From Amorphophallus konjac (lineage: Eukaryota > Streptophyta > Magnoliopsida > Alismatales > Araceae): 64,000 nt of DNA. The translations under genes and the position numbers were made by a program. The stretch covers positions 299,138,642 to 299,202,641 of the forward strand of contig CM040123.1 in the NCBI GenBank assembly GCA_022559845.1. Direction: 5' to 3'. Below the pieces are notes generated by a model. That model did no database searches. It was not told the DNA's origin and saw nothing but the letters and a program-made list of their open reading frames with translations. Positions 21,472-33,010 of the stretch are shown one piece after another. How positions within the stretch are numbered: the stretch's first letter is position 1; every line of letters begins with the position of its first letter.

Positions 21472-24290
21472 CTAGGGCCCACTTTGAAGCTCGAAAGTGG
21501 GAGGCGCAGGTGTTTCACCCCCGGCGCCCTCGGCGACGGCCGGCCCTGGCACTGACCCCGCCTGCGCGGGAACTGCCTCGGTCGCGAGCCCTCCCGAGGC
21601 ACCCGGAGTTGGCGACCCCTCGGGAGAAGAGCCATCTGGATCTTCCCCGCCCGACGCAGAGGAGCTGGAAGACAACTCGTCCGAGTCATAGCGTTGGCCA
21701 GAGGGGAAGTCAATCCCAGAATCTTGTTCCCCGGCATAAGCTACTGCCCGGCGGTAACCCTGCTTAAACCCCTTGCGGATGCCTCGGTGAAGTGCTGACT
21801 CATAGTAAGGAAGGGCAGCTTCTTGCAGGTCAGCCCGGTAGGCCTCTGAGCCCTTGTATTGCTCGATCGCCTCCGCCCCGGCTAGTCCCATCCTGTCGGC
21901 AAGCTCGGCCTTCTCCCGCTCCGCCTCGGTCGCCCGCTCCTCGGCCTCTACCGATGGTTTCTCTACCTCGGCCGACTTCCGTTTGGCCTCGGCCGCCCAC
22001 TCCTCGGCCTTGACTGATCGCTTCTCCGCCTCAGCTCGGTCGGCCTCGGCCTCCAAACGAAGGCGCTCCGCTGCCTCCGCCCGGTCCACCAACTCAGCGT
22101 GCTCGGCCTCCCAACGGCCATCCTGCTCGAGACGAAGAAGGCGCTCCTCTTCAAGGAGTTTACTTTTCCTCTCGAGCGATTCCCGAGCCTTGGTTAGTTG
22201 CTCAGTCAGCACTCCGACCTCCAGCCGGCTCGACCGCGACAACTCCCTGATCGTGGAGAACTCCCGTCGGAGCCCCTCATGCGCCTCATTGAGTCGAGCT
22301 AGTTTCCTCTCGCTCCCTCCGAGCGTCCAAGTAAGATTCGATAGCTCTGACTCCAACCGGGCATAAGTCTCCGCCATTGTAGCCCCCATCTGGGCCATGA
22401 CCAGGCCGCCCTCCATAATGATGTCGAGGACCCCAGGTGGAGAGTGACGCTTGTCTCCTCCTTTCATCCTCGCGGACACCTCGCGGCAAAGCTAGTATAA
22501 ATTGCTCGAGATGCCGAGCCTTTCCAGAGCCTCCGGCATGGGAACCCTTTCGGCACCTGGCGCCTCACCGGAAGGCCCAGATCGAGCTGCGGGGTCGGCC
22601 GCCCCATGGGCTACGGTCGGTTGGGGTTGCGACGCCCCCGCAGGCGAACCCCCGACCTCGATCGACGCTGCGAGCTCGGCTGCCCCGTGCACCACGGACG
22701 GTTGGGGCTGCGACGCCTCTGTTAGCGAACCCCCAACCTCGACCGTCTCGGCCCGCATGTCGCCGCCTGAGACATCGCCCACCTCGACCGGCACCCCAGC
22801 CTCGGCCACGGTTGTTTCAACTTCAGCCCCCTCTGTTCCCGACAAGGGGAGAGCCGACCCGTCGCCGTCGCCCCCCGGGGTGCCCCTAGTCTCCTCGGCG
22901 CCCTCTCGCTCAGTAGATGGGAGAGCCGGCTCGGTAGGGTCGGCCCTGTCTTGCCCCAGAGAGGGGAGCGCCGCCGAGCCAGAATTGCCCCCAGCGGCGG
23001 GGACGGCCCTGGCCTTCCTGGCCCGTTTCCTGGCCTTCACGGCCTCCCGTAACCTCCCCTCCACGGGATCCTTGCGCTTCGCCCCGCACGGCCAAGAAGT
23101 CCCCTCCAAGGCCGCCCCTTTGCCCTTGTCCCGGGCTCGGGAGCGACCCACAGGAGCGCCCGGCTCATCAGCCGTCGAGTCGTTGCCGAGGTCAATGATC
23201 TCAGCAGCCTCCTCCAAAGGCTCCCGCCTGGTGTCTGCACAAAGAAGAAGGCGTGATCAGGAAAAGGAAAGATGCCCCTCGCCTCTGAAGGAATGATCTA
23301 CGTGGTGGCACCTGACGGCATCAGCCGCGTAAGAAGACACCGCTCGATATTCTCCGGCGTCACTAGTTCTTCGGTAGACTAGCGGTGTTTCAACAAACGA
23401 GCAGCATACTCCTCCACATGTGGGGGGAACTCCTCCTGTCGGGGAGGGATATTCGGGTGGAAATTGGGCATTACTTGGAACCTCCAAGTCTCCTTCACCG
23501 AATCAATCCTCGCCCAGAAAAATTGGGTCTTCCACCCTTTATGCGAAGAATCCTTCGCCGCCAGTGAAATACAGCTCCTATTCCTTCTCGCCTGGATGAA
23601 GTAAAAACCCTTCCCCACCGACAGGTGCGCCTTCAACTCGAAGAAATAGTGGAAGAGGTCCAAAGAAGGAGGAACCCCGCACTGACGATAGAGGATTCAG
23701 AAACTGGAGAGGAGAAGGTACGAGTTGGCTACCAACTGAATGGGTGCCAGCTGGAAAAAGTTGAGAAGCGTGAGGACGAAGGGCTCGAAGGGGAGGTGAA
23801 ACCCGCTCTTCCACGCTAGAAGAAAGATGCAGATATGGCCCGTATGAGAATCCAGGCTTGTCTCATACGGGGCAGCAGCAGCGAAGCTATACTTGTGGGG
23901 CAGGCGAAACTGATGCTCCAGTCTCTTCACCTCGGCTTCCCCCAACTCGCTGCAGTTCGGGACCGGCGCTCTCACCACCGATTCGTCGCCCCATCCCTCG
24001 GCATCTGAACACTGGCCTGCCATAGATTCTGAGGAAGAACATGAAGAAGAATTCTCTCGAGACCTCGAAGATTCTGGGGGAGGAGGGAGCTGCCGGACCG
24101 CCTCCGTAGTTATCCTCGCCAACTCCTCAAACGCCGCCGCAAGTCTATGCTCCTCCGCTGTGTCCTCACGGCGCATCCAAGATCCCCAAAAGTAAAAGAA
24201 GCGAAGGAAAGCCAAAACCCTAACAACGGAAAGAGTCTGGGATGACAACCAGCGCCCAACGCCTATAAACCCACGCGGGAGGTGGCGCAT
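21472..24290 (-). pseudogene. Antisense gene of element G (PF04195-type 'gypsy-type transposon' protein), with predicted intron
   Basis: Runs opposite to pol. Exon 1 (24290 to 23312) opens with MRHLPRGFIGVGRW and carries a domain like Pfam PF04195: PFEPFVLTLLNFFQLAPIQL, LDLFHYFFELKAHLSVGKGF, KGWKTQFFWARIDS and NFHPNIPPRQEEFPPHVEEY. A 77-nt intron is predicted at 23235-23311 (donor CAG|GTGCC, acceptor TTTGTGCAG|ACACC); removing it keeps the frame into EEAAEIIDLGNDS. Exon 2 (23234 to 21472) has a Lys/Arg/Ala linker and a long coiled coil rich in Glu/Ala/Arg (about 22370-21800), then an acidic Ser-rich tail. Three in-frame stops break it: TGA 23697-23699, TAG 23379-23381, TAG 22492-22494. Antisense genes of this type are known in Tat-lineage elements; their function is unknown. 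Confidence 0.8.
23235..23311 (-). other. Predicted intron in the antisense gene
   Basis: 77 nt with GT...AG borders on the minus strand. Read-through would meet a TAG shortly after the donor. Splicing joins codons in frame. Not supported by transcript data here. Confidence 0.55.
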
Positions 24291-24464
24291 CGTTCCGACC
24301 TCCGAGAAATGGGGGCCCCTTCATTTCAAATCCGTCAGGATTGCAATTATTACAGGCCCAAGTGACCACGACATGTGGCTTCATAACACCGCCAGATTTC
24401 CACACACCTGAGCCACGCTGGTCCAAAACCCCAAACGACTACTCCTCCGAGCTTATTAAGGCTC

Positions 24465-24484
24465 GAGAGTAGGAGGGGGACAAG
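24465..24484 (+). other. Polypurine tract of element G
   Basis: GAGAGTAGGAGGGGGACAAG directly before the 3' LTR start TGGAGAG. Confidence 0.85.
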
Positions 24485-25262
24485 TGGAGAGGGGGATTTA
24501 TGTAGCCCAATTAAGAGCAGCCGAACTAGGCCCCTCAGGACCCAACAAGGCTCAGCTCAGCCAAGTGACAGCCCCCTGGGGCCCACTTAGGGGAGAAAGC
24601 CCAATAAAATTTTCGCTCGAGGATACTACCTTCCTAGGCAGCCTCTAGGCTCGAAAGGCCCGAGCATTGGTCAGGTCACAGGAAAGGTCCATGCCCGAGC
24701 CATCTCTCTGCCCAGGGGAAGAAGGCGCATGTCGACCAATCCGACCCATCTTCGTCCGAGCTAAGCCTACCGCCCGGATAGGGCTGGCCTCTCTGAGATC
24801 GGTACGGCTGACGATTGCTTATCCATGAAGCCGTTAAGAGTCCTCGGTGGTCAGGAATTTATAAAGGTGAGGGACTCCAGCTCCCCAAGGTGATAACGCT
24901 CCCACGATAAGGCAATAAAAGCCCTCTTCGAGGACGTAACCCTCACCTGAAACTACTCGACTTACAGGGCTCCAGAAGACGTCGCACTATTTAGCCCAGG
25001 GATACCCTCCGGCGAAAGGTAAGGGCAATCACACGCTCAAAACTCCTGAGCAGGAACCACTTCACCCTTCTGGTGGAGAGGGATCTCGCGTAGAAGCTAC
25101 TTCCTCCCTATATTGCTCCCACCATAGCTCTACTGACTTAAGCATCGGAGGGTTTTTCCTAGGGACTCATGCCTGGGCCCCCTGATCCGTTTCCCTTTCT
25201 TGCAGTTCACTATCCGGTGATCCACTGCCCGCTCAGGACCAGCGCGAGATCTTGCCTCTTCA
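24485..25262 (+). repeat. 3' LTR of element G
   Basis: 778 bp, the same length as the 5' LTR, ending CTCTTCA and followed by target copy GTTAG (25263-25267). Confidence 0.95.
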
Positions 25263-25502
25263 GTTAGATCTGGAGAATATAGGTTTATTTGGTGTATTGA
25301 TAGACTACACTCACAATTTGAAGGCCAATGGTAAGAATGTTTGTAAAAATTGGATCTGAGGTTGAATGGAAGGATCCGGGTAAAAACTCATGCTTAATCA
25401 TGTTTATATGTGATGTATGAACTCCCTTGATCTACTTTGTTACATGTATTTGATTCATGAAAGTTTCAATTACAATTACTGAAGTTTTGCTGCTGTTAGT
25501 AA

Positions 25503-25896
25503 AAGTGTCGACCTCTGGGGTTGACACTTATTTGTGGAGTCTCTGCCTTCGTTGAGTTTTAGGACGCTGGCAGATTGTGTCGACCCCAGGGGTCGACACT
25601 TTCACCAGGTGTCTTCTATTTTATCAAGGCAGAACTCTCGTGAAAAAGTGTCGACCCTGAAGGATGACACTTTCAGGTAAGTTTGTTCATTTCTATGAAA
25701 ATAGAATGTTCATGAAAAAGTGTCGACCTCAGGTGTCGACACTTTTCATCATGAATGTTTTGTTCTGTTAATCGGGCAGAACACTTCGTAAGAAGTGTCG
25801 ACCCCATGGGTCGACACTCGTATCGTGATTTTGTTCTTATATATGTTCTGGCAGAACATTCACGAAAAAGGGTCGACCTCATGGGTCGACACTTTT
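25503..25896 (+). repeat. Regular array of six GTCGAC palindromes in element A LTR
   Basis: Six copies of AAGTGTCGACC-(short loop)-GGTCGACACTT at about 25503, 25576, 25646, 25717, 25792 and 25866, a steady spacing of 70-75 bases. Arms are 9-11 bases and some copies are decayed on one arm. Several are flanked by GCAGAAC. The array ends about 170 bases upstream of the TATA-like box. Confidence 0.88.
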
Positions 25897-26065
25897 TCTG
25901 AACGTTCGAACACGGTTTTCCAGATCTGTTTCGAAGCCTATTAAGGAGGATCCAATTGGATGGATTTTGTCCCTAATGGCCTTAGGGCGTCCTTTACTCT
26001 ATGTATGTGGTATGAAGGGGGTTTAGTGAGGGCTCTTGTGTCTTTTGGGGGGTCAAACTCCCTTG

Positions 26066-26071
26066 TATATA
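26066..26071 (+). promoter_or_regulatory. TATA-like box in element A LTR
   Basis: TATATA in CTTGTATATAGCC, followed by a C-rich stretch. Confidence 0.45.
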
Positions 26072-26630
26072 GCCGCCCCCCTTCCTTCCGATCGCAAAAA
26101 CCCTTGAGCTTCTAACGTAGGATTTTTGCCTTGCAGGAGAAGAAGGTGCTCCCATCTGTGGAGGTGAAAGAGAGCTGTGCTAAGGACGAATTGCATCGAG
26201 CCCGAGCCAAGATCTCGAGGTCGCGAACTGCATCCTCTTCTTCCGGAGCCTTGGGCGACTACATCCTCTACACCGACTTCATCCAACCTTCGATTCATTT
26301 GTTCTAAGTGTTACCTTCTCTATTCTCCTAGCTTGTTTAAGGTTTTGTGGGGTAGATCATCTCGTCTATCATTCTCTTAGCAGGTTTGTGGGGTAGATCA
26401 TCTTGTTTATCCTTTTCATAGTGATTTGTGCTTAGATCGAATCTCTCAGAACTGGTTCTGTAATTTCTCATTCTATTTCACATATCTAGATGATTTCGGA
26501 GCTTGCTCCGAGCGTGTGTGGGTTGTCTCGTCGTCGTACGAGAACCCGCGTGTGTGGGCCATCGAGCCTGTGTGTGTGTGGTTGCTGCCGTCGAGCAGCG
26601 TTTATAGTGAAATCCTCTCGAGGTGAGAGG

Positions 26631-26668
26631 GGTGGACGTAGGACGACACTTGGTCCGTCCGAACCACC
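26631..26668 (+). promoter_or_regulatory. Conserved Sirevirus LTR hairpin, copy in A
   Basis: GGTGG (26631-26635), ACGTA, inner stem GGACG (26641-26645) with CGTCC (26656-26660), GAA, CCACC (26664-26668), then TAAAAA. Same layout as in S and C but with different inner-stem bases. Confidence 0.6.
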
Positions 26669-26978
26669 TAAAAATATTGTGTTGTGGTTTGCTTGATTGG
26701 TGTTGGTTGTTATCTAATTTTTCGTTCACTATACGAGTGTGAGACGGTGTGACGTGAGTGTACTCAACTGTCCGTCCAAATATAGTTGTCCGAGTGAGCA
26801 TATATGTGCGCTGGGAAGTTGTGAGAGCTTGCTTGATTTAAGTTCTTTCGTCTAAATCAAGTCTCTGCTTTACTTTTATTCTACATATCTGTGATTTGTT
26901 TGGGTTGCTTTATAATTTGTCAAGAAGGGTGGGCAATCAATTCACCCCCCTCTCAATTGCCTCCTAACAGGGCCAACA

Positions 26979-27263
26979 ACCACGATAGATGGAGGTGACC
27001 ATCACCTTCATGAATTTCAAACATGGGACTATGTAAAGGAGGAACCGAGGGGTCACACATTCTTTGACCCATTCGACCCCTTCTCTAGTGGGCCTCGTGA
27101 CCCATCACTTCCTTTATACCTTGTCGGGGAAGTCCACTTTCACACCTCTTTCTCACGGGCTGGGCCATCTACGCCCACAAAGCCCGATACACCTACATCT
27201 GGCCCTCCTAGCCTCCCAAGTCTCCCAAATCCAATGGGCAGCCGCATGCTAGGGACAAAGTAG
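26979..27263 (+). other. Unassigned open reading frame, 94 codons, no start
   Basis: Directly after element A, a frame is open to TAG at 27261-27263 without an ATG at its left end. It encodes acidic/aromatic then Pro/Ser/Thr-rich residues (FDPFDPFSSGPRDPS; GPSTPTKPDTPTSGPPS). Composition suggests a real protein tail, perhaps the gag end of B' or a captured gene piece. I do not recognise it. Confidence 0.35.
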
Positions 27264-27761
27264 GATGTCTAGGAGTCCCACTTTCTGCCAACCACCGGTT
27301 GCCATTAGCGTATGCATGGCACATGTTCGGGTGTCCTGGTCCACCATCGCCTATGCGTGGGTCAGACTAACATTAGGTGTTTTTAGGGTCTTGTGTGTCT
27401 GTGCATAGATTGAGTCGAGTCAGTCCTTTGTACGCTCGCGCTGCCAGTCCCTTTCGAGTGTGATACTTGTCAGACTTTGGGATCGGTTCTACCTCTACAT
27501 ATCGGATCTAGTCACATAAAGGGACCTAGCGGTGATTCCTAGTGAGCCTTCGAGCCGCCTCCCTCATTTGAGAGTGACCCCACCCCGGAGTGTCCACCTC
27601 TAGCCTCCTCCCCTGCAGCGTGTGCATATCAAATCTATACGGATGAGCATGTGTCGATTAATTGGAGTGGAGCGTACTCCGCGCTTCCAGGTTCGGTGAC
27701 GCATCCGCCGGAGCTACTCGAGCAGCCGCACCCCTTACTCGACGGGGTCGAGTTCTTTCCA

Positions 27762-27773
27762 CCCGGGGAGAAT
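27762..27773 (+). other. Polypurine tract of B'
   Basis: CCCGGGGAGAAT before the LTR start TGATGGGAATC, matching the tract of B. Confidence 0.75.
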
Positions 27774-29713
27774 TGATGGGAATCGACGCCGAGCACTGAC
27801 ATTTTTAATTTGCCTTTGTGTCCTTTTAGTTTATTTTTATATCCCGGGGTAAACATATGTGCAATTGTAAGGCTTTATAAGCCAAACTCTGAGTCTTTAG
27901 GTTTTAGAGGATTTCTATGCAAAAGTCCAGTAGGACCAACAAGGGGCCCCCATCTCCTTCCCTATTAGTCCTCCTAAGTCTTAGGGCCCATGTGAGGCCA
28001 GTCAAAGGCCCAAGGTGGGCTTCTTGACGGCTTGACCATTCAAGGGGATAATTGGATTAAAAAGTCTAATATTCCAACCCTTAAAGTCCAAGATGCTTCC
28101 CCCTTATAATATAGTTTATCCCATGTTGTATTTTTTATTTAATTTGGTCATTTGACCACATGGGGAAGAAAATCCCCTCTCTCCCACGAAATTCCCAGCC
28201 CCCCACCCCTTGCCATTCTCTATATAAGCCTATGTATAGTGTCATTAGAGATATTAATGAAGAATTAAGCATTTTTGCCAAGAGCAAGCCCAAGGGCACC
28301 CCTTGTGTCTCTCCTCTCCCCCTTGCAGTAGTGATTGATACCCATTCTAGGGTGTGAAGCCCTCATCTTGGTGTGACTCCAAGATCTCCACCTCCGCTGG
28401 ATGCGACTTCCGGCCACTGCCTTCCGTTCGTGCCGCCACCGCGCCGCCACTGCCGCTACGTCGGAGTTCTGTCCAAATCAGGATAAAACCTCATCTCTAA
28501 AACTTTATCTTTTTTTCTTATTGTCTGTTTGAGCCCTAATTTAGACGGTTTGTTCCCCTTGTCTCCCTTAACCTGAAGTTCAAATTTTGTGTCATTTGGA
28601 AGTCATTTGGTATTTTTCTCATATTTTTGTTTGTCCTCTCAGTAATCTGCCCTTTTACAGATCTACGAGACAGAGTCACCTTGTTGTATTTTTCCCACCC
28701 ACTTATAAATTTCTAAAAAACTCAAAAAATTTCCTCAGTGTTCCTCACATATACCCACTTCCACCATAATTTTCGTGGAGTCTAGAAAAATCATTTTCCC
28801 TTCGGTCAAAGGTCCGTTTCAGGAAAAACACAGTCCGCCCTGTGTGTCTGTCAGCCCGGGTCAGAAAACAAAACAGTGTTACAGTCATTCTCATCTTCAA
28901 TCTGTTGTAGGTCTGTGAGTGCTCTTTCCAACGGTAGCAGCCACGCCTCGATCGGCCTCCGGATCTGAGCATCATAATTCTTGCAGCCGAGGCGTGCAGA
29001 TCTGTTCCATGTGCAGGTCTGAAATTACAGTCCGGGAATAATTCGTACAAAATTATCAAAAGTCAACTTCTGGAACCGCCACTTCAGGGAGTCGATCAGG
29101 GATATCCCGCCATCGTCCCAGCCAAGCGGCGCCTTCAGAAGACCTCAGGAGGGCAACGTTCCTTTGGAATCCGCACCTTGCTGTCCAGCGAGTCAGAACC
29201 GAGTCGGCGTAGTACCGAGTCGGCGCTGGACCGAGTCGGACCAGCAGGCCGAGTTCGTGCCATAAGTACCTCCAGATTGCTGCCCGTCAACCCAGGGTCG
29301 GTCCTCCTGGGCCCCACTTGTAGCCTTTTACCTCCCTGCGTGGAGTGGACAATAAAATTCACGGTTGTAATTAACTTTTACTATTGTTACCGGGAGTTAC
29401 CGTAACTGGCCGGGATCGTCTTCCCCACGCCCGGAGCGTGGATGTATCGTGTTCGCTCTCTTACTAGGCTTTGCTTTACTCATATTTATTCGTATATGCC
29501 GCTGCATGTGATAGGTTATTATCCCGTTATATCATTTTTATCACCGCTGCGAGTGAGTGAGTGTAACCCATCCCGTGAGTCAAACCGAGTTAACGCGAAA
29601 ATGCCGATACCCGAGACTCACTGCCGGTTTCTCAACCGCGCACGGTCCAGCGTTTCCCTCGCATAGGGATGATCGCGAGCTAGAGTCCCAGGTCGCGTGT
29701 CCGTCCCGCATCA
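27774..29713 (+). repeat. 3' LTR of B'
   Basis: 1940 bp, from TGATGGGAATCGACGCC to CGTCCCGCATCA. TATA box TATATAAG at 28221-28228. The right third (about 29280-29713) aligns in reverse with 9024-9480 of element B. Confidence 0.85.
28221..28228 (+). promoter_or_regulatory. TATA box in B' LTR
   Basis: TATATAAG in TCTCTATATAAGCC, a good plant TATA context. Confidence 0.6.
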
Positions 29714-30058
29714 GTGAGACTCCACTAGTCGTAGCCTGGCGACACGTTACGACGTGTCGACCCACCCGGGAGTGGTGGCGTGGCAGTTCCCGATATCTGT
29801 GTCGTGGCATGAGTCGTGTCTTCTTCCTTGTGAGACATAAGCGACGTTGCCTTGTTTCGGAGGTGTCAGACTTGTGTTCACTTGGGTGTCGCGCTCGATC
29901 CAGAGCGTGTACTTGTGATTATGGTCTGACTATGTCCCTCTGAATTATGTTTCTTGAGATTCTTGTTGTTTCAAGTTATGTCTTCGAGTTGTTCTTCCCT
30001 GCTTCTCCTTTGCTAGTCCTTAAATTTCAAGGATGAAATTTCTTAAAGGAGGGGAGGA
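29714..30058 (+). other. Chromovirus F internal remnant and polypurine tract
   Basis: No intact frame. The polypurine tract AAAGGAGGGGAGGA is at 30045-30058, directly before the LTR. Confidence 0.6.
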
Positions 30059-31594
30059 TGTAATGCCCTGGATTCTTATCAGATTCTTATTAGGTATTTC
30101 AGATCCGTTTCGGAGAGTTTCGGATAGCTTTTGTGGGTCCTGAGTTGAGTTTTACGATCCGTGTAGGTTTTTCTCTTGTATTAGTTACGGAACCCTGCAG
30201 TGAGTTTGTTTGTCAGTTCATCGACTCGTGGACGCCGCAGTTGCGATGTACTCGTCGAGAGAATCGTTTCGACTATTTTTACGTATTTTTCTTAATTAGC
30301 CCATTTTTGGGCTAATTATCGAATTTTTAGAAATTAGGAAAATTCCTAATTTCTTTTCTTTTTTCTTTCCCTTCCTCTCTCCTCCCTTCTCATTTTGCCG
30401 CGACCCTCTCTCTCTCTCCCATTTCTCTCTTCTCTCACCCTTCCGGCTCTGGCTGCAGACGGAGGAGGCTCGTGGGCGAGGTGGCGACGGCGTGGGGTCC
30501 ATGAAGTGCGCGATCGGGCGAGGATCGGATCGATTTTGGCGCAATCTCGAATTGTTGATTAAAAGCGACGGTCGAGCTCATGATGTGATTTTCGGCATGG
30601 TTTAGTAGCTTCGGTGCATGATTTCTTCGATGGAGGTAGGGAGACGGATCACCTGCTCCTCCTCTACATTTTCCCTGTAGTTTCACGTCGTTCGGTGCGA
30701 GAACAAGCAAGTTTGGGCTCGTTTAGCGAAAATTACGATTTTAGGAGTTCATAGGGTTCGCCGAAAAATGACGATCATTTTTAGTATAATTAGTATCTAA
30801 CGAACCGCTGGGATGTCTGGATCCCATTCTCGTAAGTTTCATCGTGATTGGTCGTCATTCGGGGCCGGTAGGAGTCCGGGAACCCCGGTGACCCAATTTG
30901 GGTCGATTCGTTGGAATCGTCCGTTTCTCGCGAACGAATGGTTGCATGTGTCCGTTCCGGCTTGTGGAAGGTGTTTTTCATCGTTTAGGACTGTTTCCCC
31001 TACGTTTAGACGCGAATGGGGCATGGAACGGCTGAGATCAGCCTTTTCCCTTGTTTTCCCGCCGTATCACTTTGGTGGTCGTTCCAGAGACCGCTACAGG
31101 TCTCTGGCGTCCCCATGATAGACCGCCACATCCTTCAGTGTGTCGGTAGTTTCGAGGTCAGTTTAGGTTGGTGGCCCAACCTCTGATCGCCACTTGGCTT
31201 TGGCGGCCCTATAGTGGTGTGCCAAGATTCGTTGTTTCTTGATATTCATGTCAGTCGGTCCTCTCTGGCTGCCCTTCCTTGGAGCGCCAGGAGTCATTGA
31301 CTTGGGTCAACAGTCTATGTCGGTTCGTGTTGGCAGCCTAGTGCATGACCGCCACTCTACTGTAGCGCGCCTACCATAGGCCGCCACAGGGTGTTTTGAC
31401 CGAGTCTGGGGTCTATGTCGGTTGGCTCTAGCGGCCCAACCTTCATGCGTTTCTTTGATGTAGCGCGTCTTCCCTCGACCGCTACAGTTCTCTAGCGGCC
31501 TAGTCTAGGACTACCAGGGTCTTGTCCCTTTTGTGGTGTAGCGGCCCTACCCTCGACCGCCTCTTCCATATAGCGCCTAAAGGTGGACCGCCAT
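30059..31594 (+). repeat. LTR of chromovirus F, first part
   Basis: 1536 bp from TGTAATGCCCTGG. It includes a CT-rich stretch (about 30350-30440) and, at 31060-31590, a cluster of GCGGYC...GACCGC words. It ends with target copy GCCAT (31590-31594). Confidence 0.75.
31060..31590. repeat. Cluster of CGGTC/GACCG half-sites in LTR F
   Basis: Many GCGGCC, AGACCGC, GACCGCTAC and TAGCGGCC words spaced 20-60 bases apart in both directions. The same words appear in LTRs D, J and H. Confidence 0.55.
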
Positions 31595-32539
31595 TGTCAC
31601 GCCCCGACGCAGAATATCAGGACTGGCAGTAGAAACAAGTAATAACAATATGTTGATTTCTAGACATGATATGCTAAAACATAAGGATTTATCACAAACA
31701 TAACTCCATTAATTAAATAACAAATTCATAATCCATGATCCCATTACAACTCCATCTTAAACAACCTTAATGAAATTCCACCACAACATTAAACTACATT
31801 ACATTGACTGACTACCCATTGCAACTCTATGATCCACATTTTAAAACACAACTAAACATAGACTATTATTCTGGCTCCACAGCATCTAACTGGCTCGCTC
31901 CATGATCAACACTCTTGCCCGTTCCCATCGGATTGCGAGTCCTCACCTGAGCTACCTTAAAAGGGGGAAAGAACTAGGTGAGCGAACGCTCAGTAGGTAA
32001 TAACAGGTAAGTTTAAGTAATTAACCAATTAAATTGCATGTTTGAGCGCGTAAATAAAGAACGAAAAGGAAATAACTATGCAACAAAATAATGAAAGGAA
32101 GGCAAGAACATGATATAACCGGGAATTTGGCCAACAAGCAAGATTTAACCAAGTCAAGAGAAATTCAAGTAAGAGATTATTGTCATAGACATCACGCTAG
32201 TCATGTAGTCGGTGCAATGTCTCACCATGTCATTCAAACTCCCCGGGGCACAAGTACTTTTCGGGCGCTCCTCCCAGGATCAGACCGGGCCCTTACGATG
32301 CGTTGGCATTGATTTGTTCGATCCAAGATCCCAAGTTATGTCTAGACATTAATCAAGTTAGATGGCCAATACTTCAAAGTATGGAACTTACCAAAATTTC
32401 AAGGGTAAGTTGATGCAGACATCATGTCTGGAAAGTTCAAGTTATTAAGGACCAATCAGGTCCTTGGATTCAAACACGAATACTCACGGAAAACACTTCT
32501 AGATGATAGGCAGTCAAAACTGTGCCGCTCAAGCAATGC

Positions 32540-33010
32540 ACGGTCTAAATAGGACCGTTTGGGACAGAGATGGGCTTAGGATTAGCCATACCGAAGTCAA
32601 GGATACACGGTCTATGTAGGGCCGTGTGAGGAATTGGACGGTTGAAAACGGGCCGTTCACGTCTAGTAGGGCTCGAAGCCCAAGAACAAGATAAACGGTC
32701 CATATAGGGCCGCTCAAAAGACAGACGGTCCAATAAGACCCGCTCAATTACATGGGCGGTTCCAATAGGTCCGTTCAACTTAATCAATTAGAAGTCTACC
32801 CAAACGGGCTCCGGGCTGCCATAAGTGGGGCAGAACTGAACCAGGGTCCAGCCCACTCTCCACTGGTCAACTTGGGGCTTATTGGGTCGAGCCAAACACA
32901 ATTTGGTCAAAGATAGATCAAGGCTAAACGACCAATGTAGTGGCACTTGGCCAGGGTTGCACGGTTATTTATGGGCCGCCCGATATGATAAACGGTCCCT
33001 TTCGGGCCGC
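32540..33010. repeat. Array of CGGTC-loop-GACCG hairpins in LTR D
   Basis: Examples: ACGGTCTAAATAGGACCGT (32540-32558, perfect 6-bp arms), CACGGTCTATGTAGGGCCGTG (32606-32625; the first 5 and last 5 bases pair), and related units near 32636, 32693, 32724, 32754, 32958 and 32991. Each unit is about 20 bases. The other LTR has the same array at about 40340-40830. Confidence 0.75.

Larger units (their letters stand above)
14012..25262 (+). mobile_element. Tat/Retand-lineage Ty3/gypsy element G, full length, decayed
   Basis: Two LTRs of exactly 778 bp, perfect target duplication GTTAG (14007-14011 and 25263-25267), PBS, gag, pol with two RNase H domains, a long 3' region with an antisense gene, PPT, LTR: 11251 bp in all. 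The second RNase H and the antisense gene are marks of the Tat lineage. Pol carries at least two frameshifts and several stops. It inserted in the 3' LTR of element A. Confidence 0.95.
1..26978 (+). mobile_element. Sirevirus-type Ty1/copia element A, cut by window edge, split by three insertions
   Basis: Internal region and 3' LTR of a copia element. Domain order is zinc-knuckle gag, protease, integrase, reverse transcriptase, RNase H, as in Ty1/copia. The gag end (GPKLAWVPKSK then stop), the long non-coding 3' region, the repeated AAGGGGGAG polypurine tracts and an LTR starting TGTTG are Sirevirus hallmarks. Its own DNA is at 1-4552, 11106-11532, 13373-13561, 13562-14011 and 25268-26978; the gaps are insertions B, S and G. 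The 5' LTR lies left of the window, so no target duplication can be checked. All coding parts are broken. Confidence 0.88.
25268..26978 (+). repeat. 3' LTR of element A, remaining 1711 bp
   Basis: Continues the LTR after G. It has the palindrome array (25503-25896), a TATA-like box at 26066-26071, a TTGCAGGAGAAG segment (about 26134) also seen in element C LTRs, the conserved hairpin (26631-26668), a C-rich stretch, and the end GGGCCAACA. The C LTR end GGACCAACA matches. What follows is not a PBS, as expected for a 3' LTR. Confidence 0.83.
27380..29713 (+). mobile_element. B', truncated relative of element B
   Basis: 3' internal region (about 27380-27761, similar to the B region 6646-7063), PPT (27762-27773) and a 3' LTR (27774-29713). 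The left boundary is uncertain, and the 5' LTR and gag are missing from the recognisable part. Orientation is opposite to B. Confidence 0.8.

Noticed and set aside
22502..23296. Forward 264-codon frame over the antisense gene
   Set aside because: Shadow of the GC-rich coding strand on the minus side. Its Ser/Pro/Ala-rich composition and lack of motifs fit an overlap artefact.
25503..25896. CRISPR-like appearance of the regular repeat array
   Set aside because: The units are palindromes that vary between copies, the spacers are related to each other, and the context is a plant LTR.
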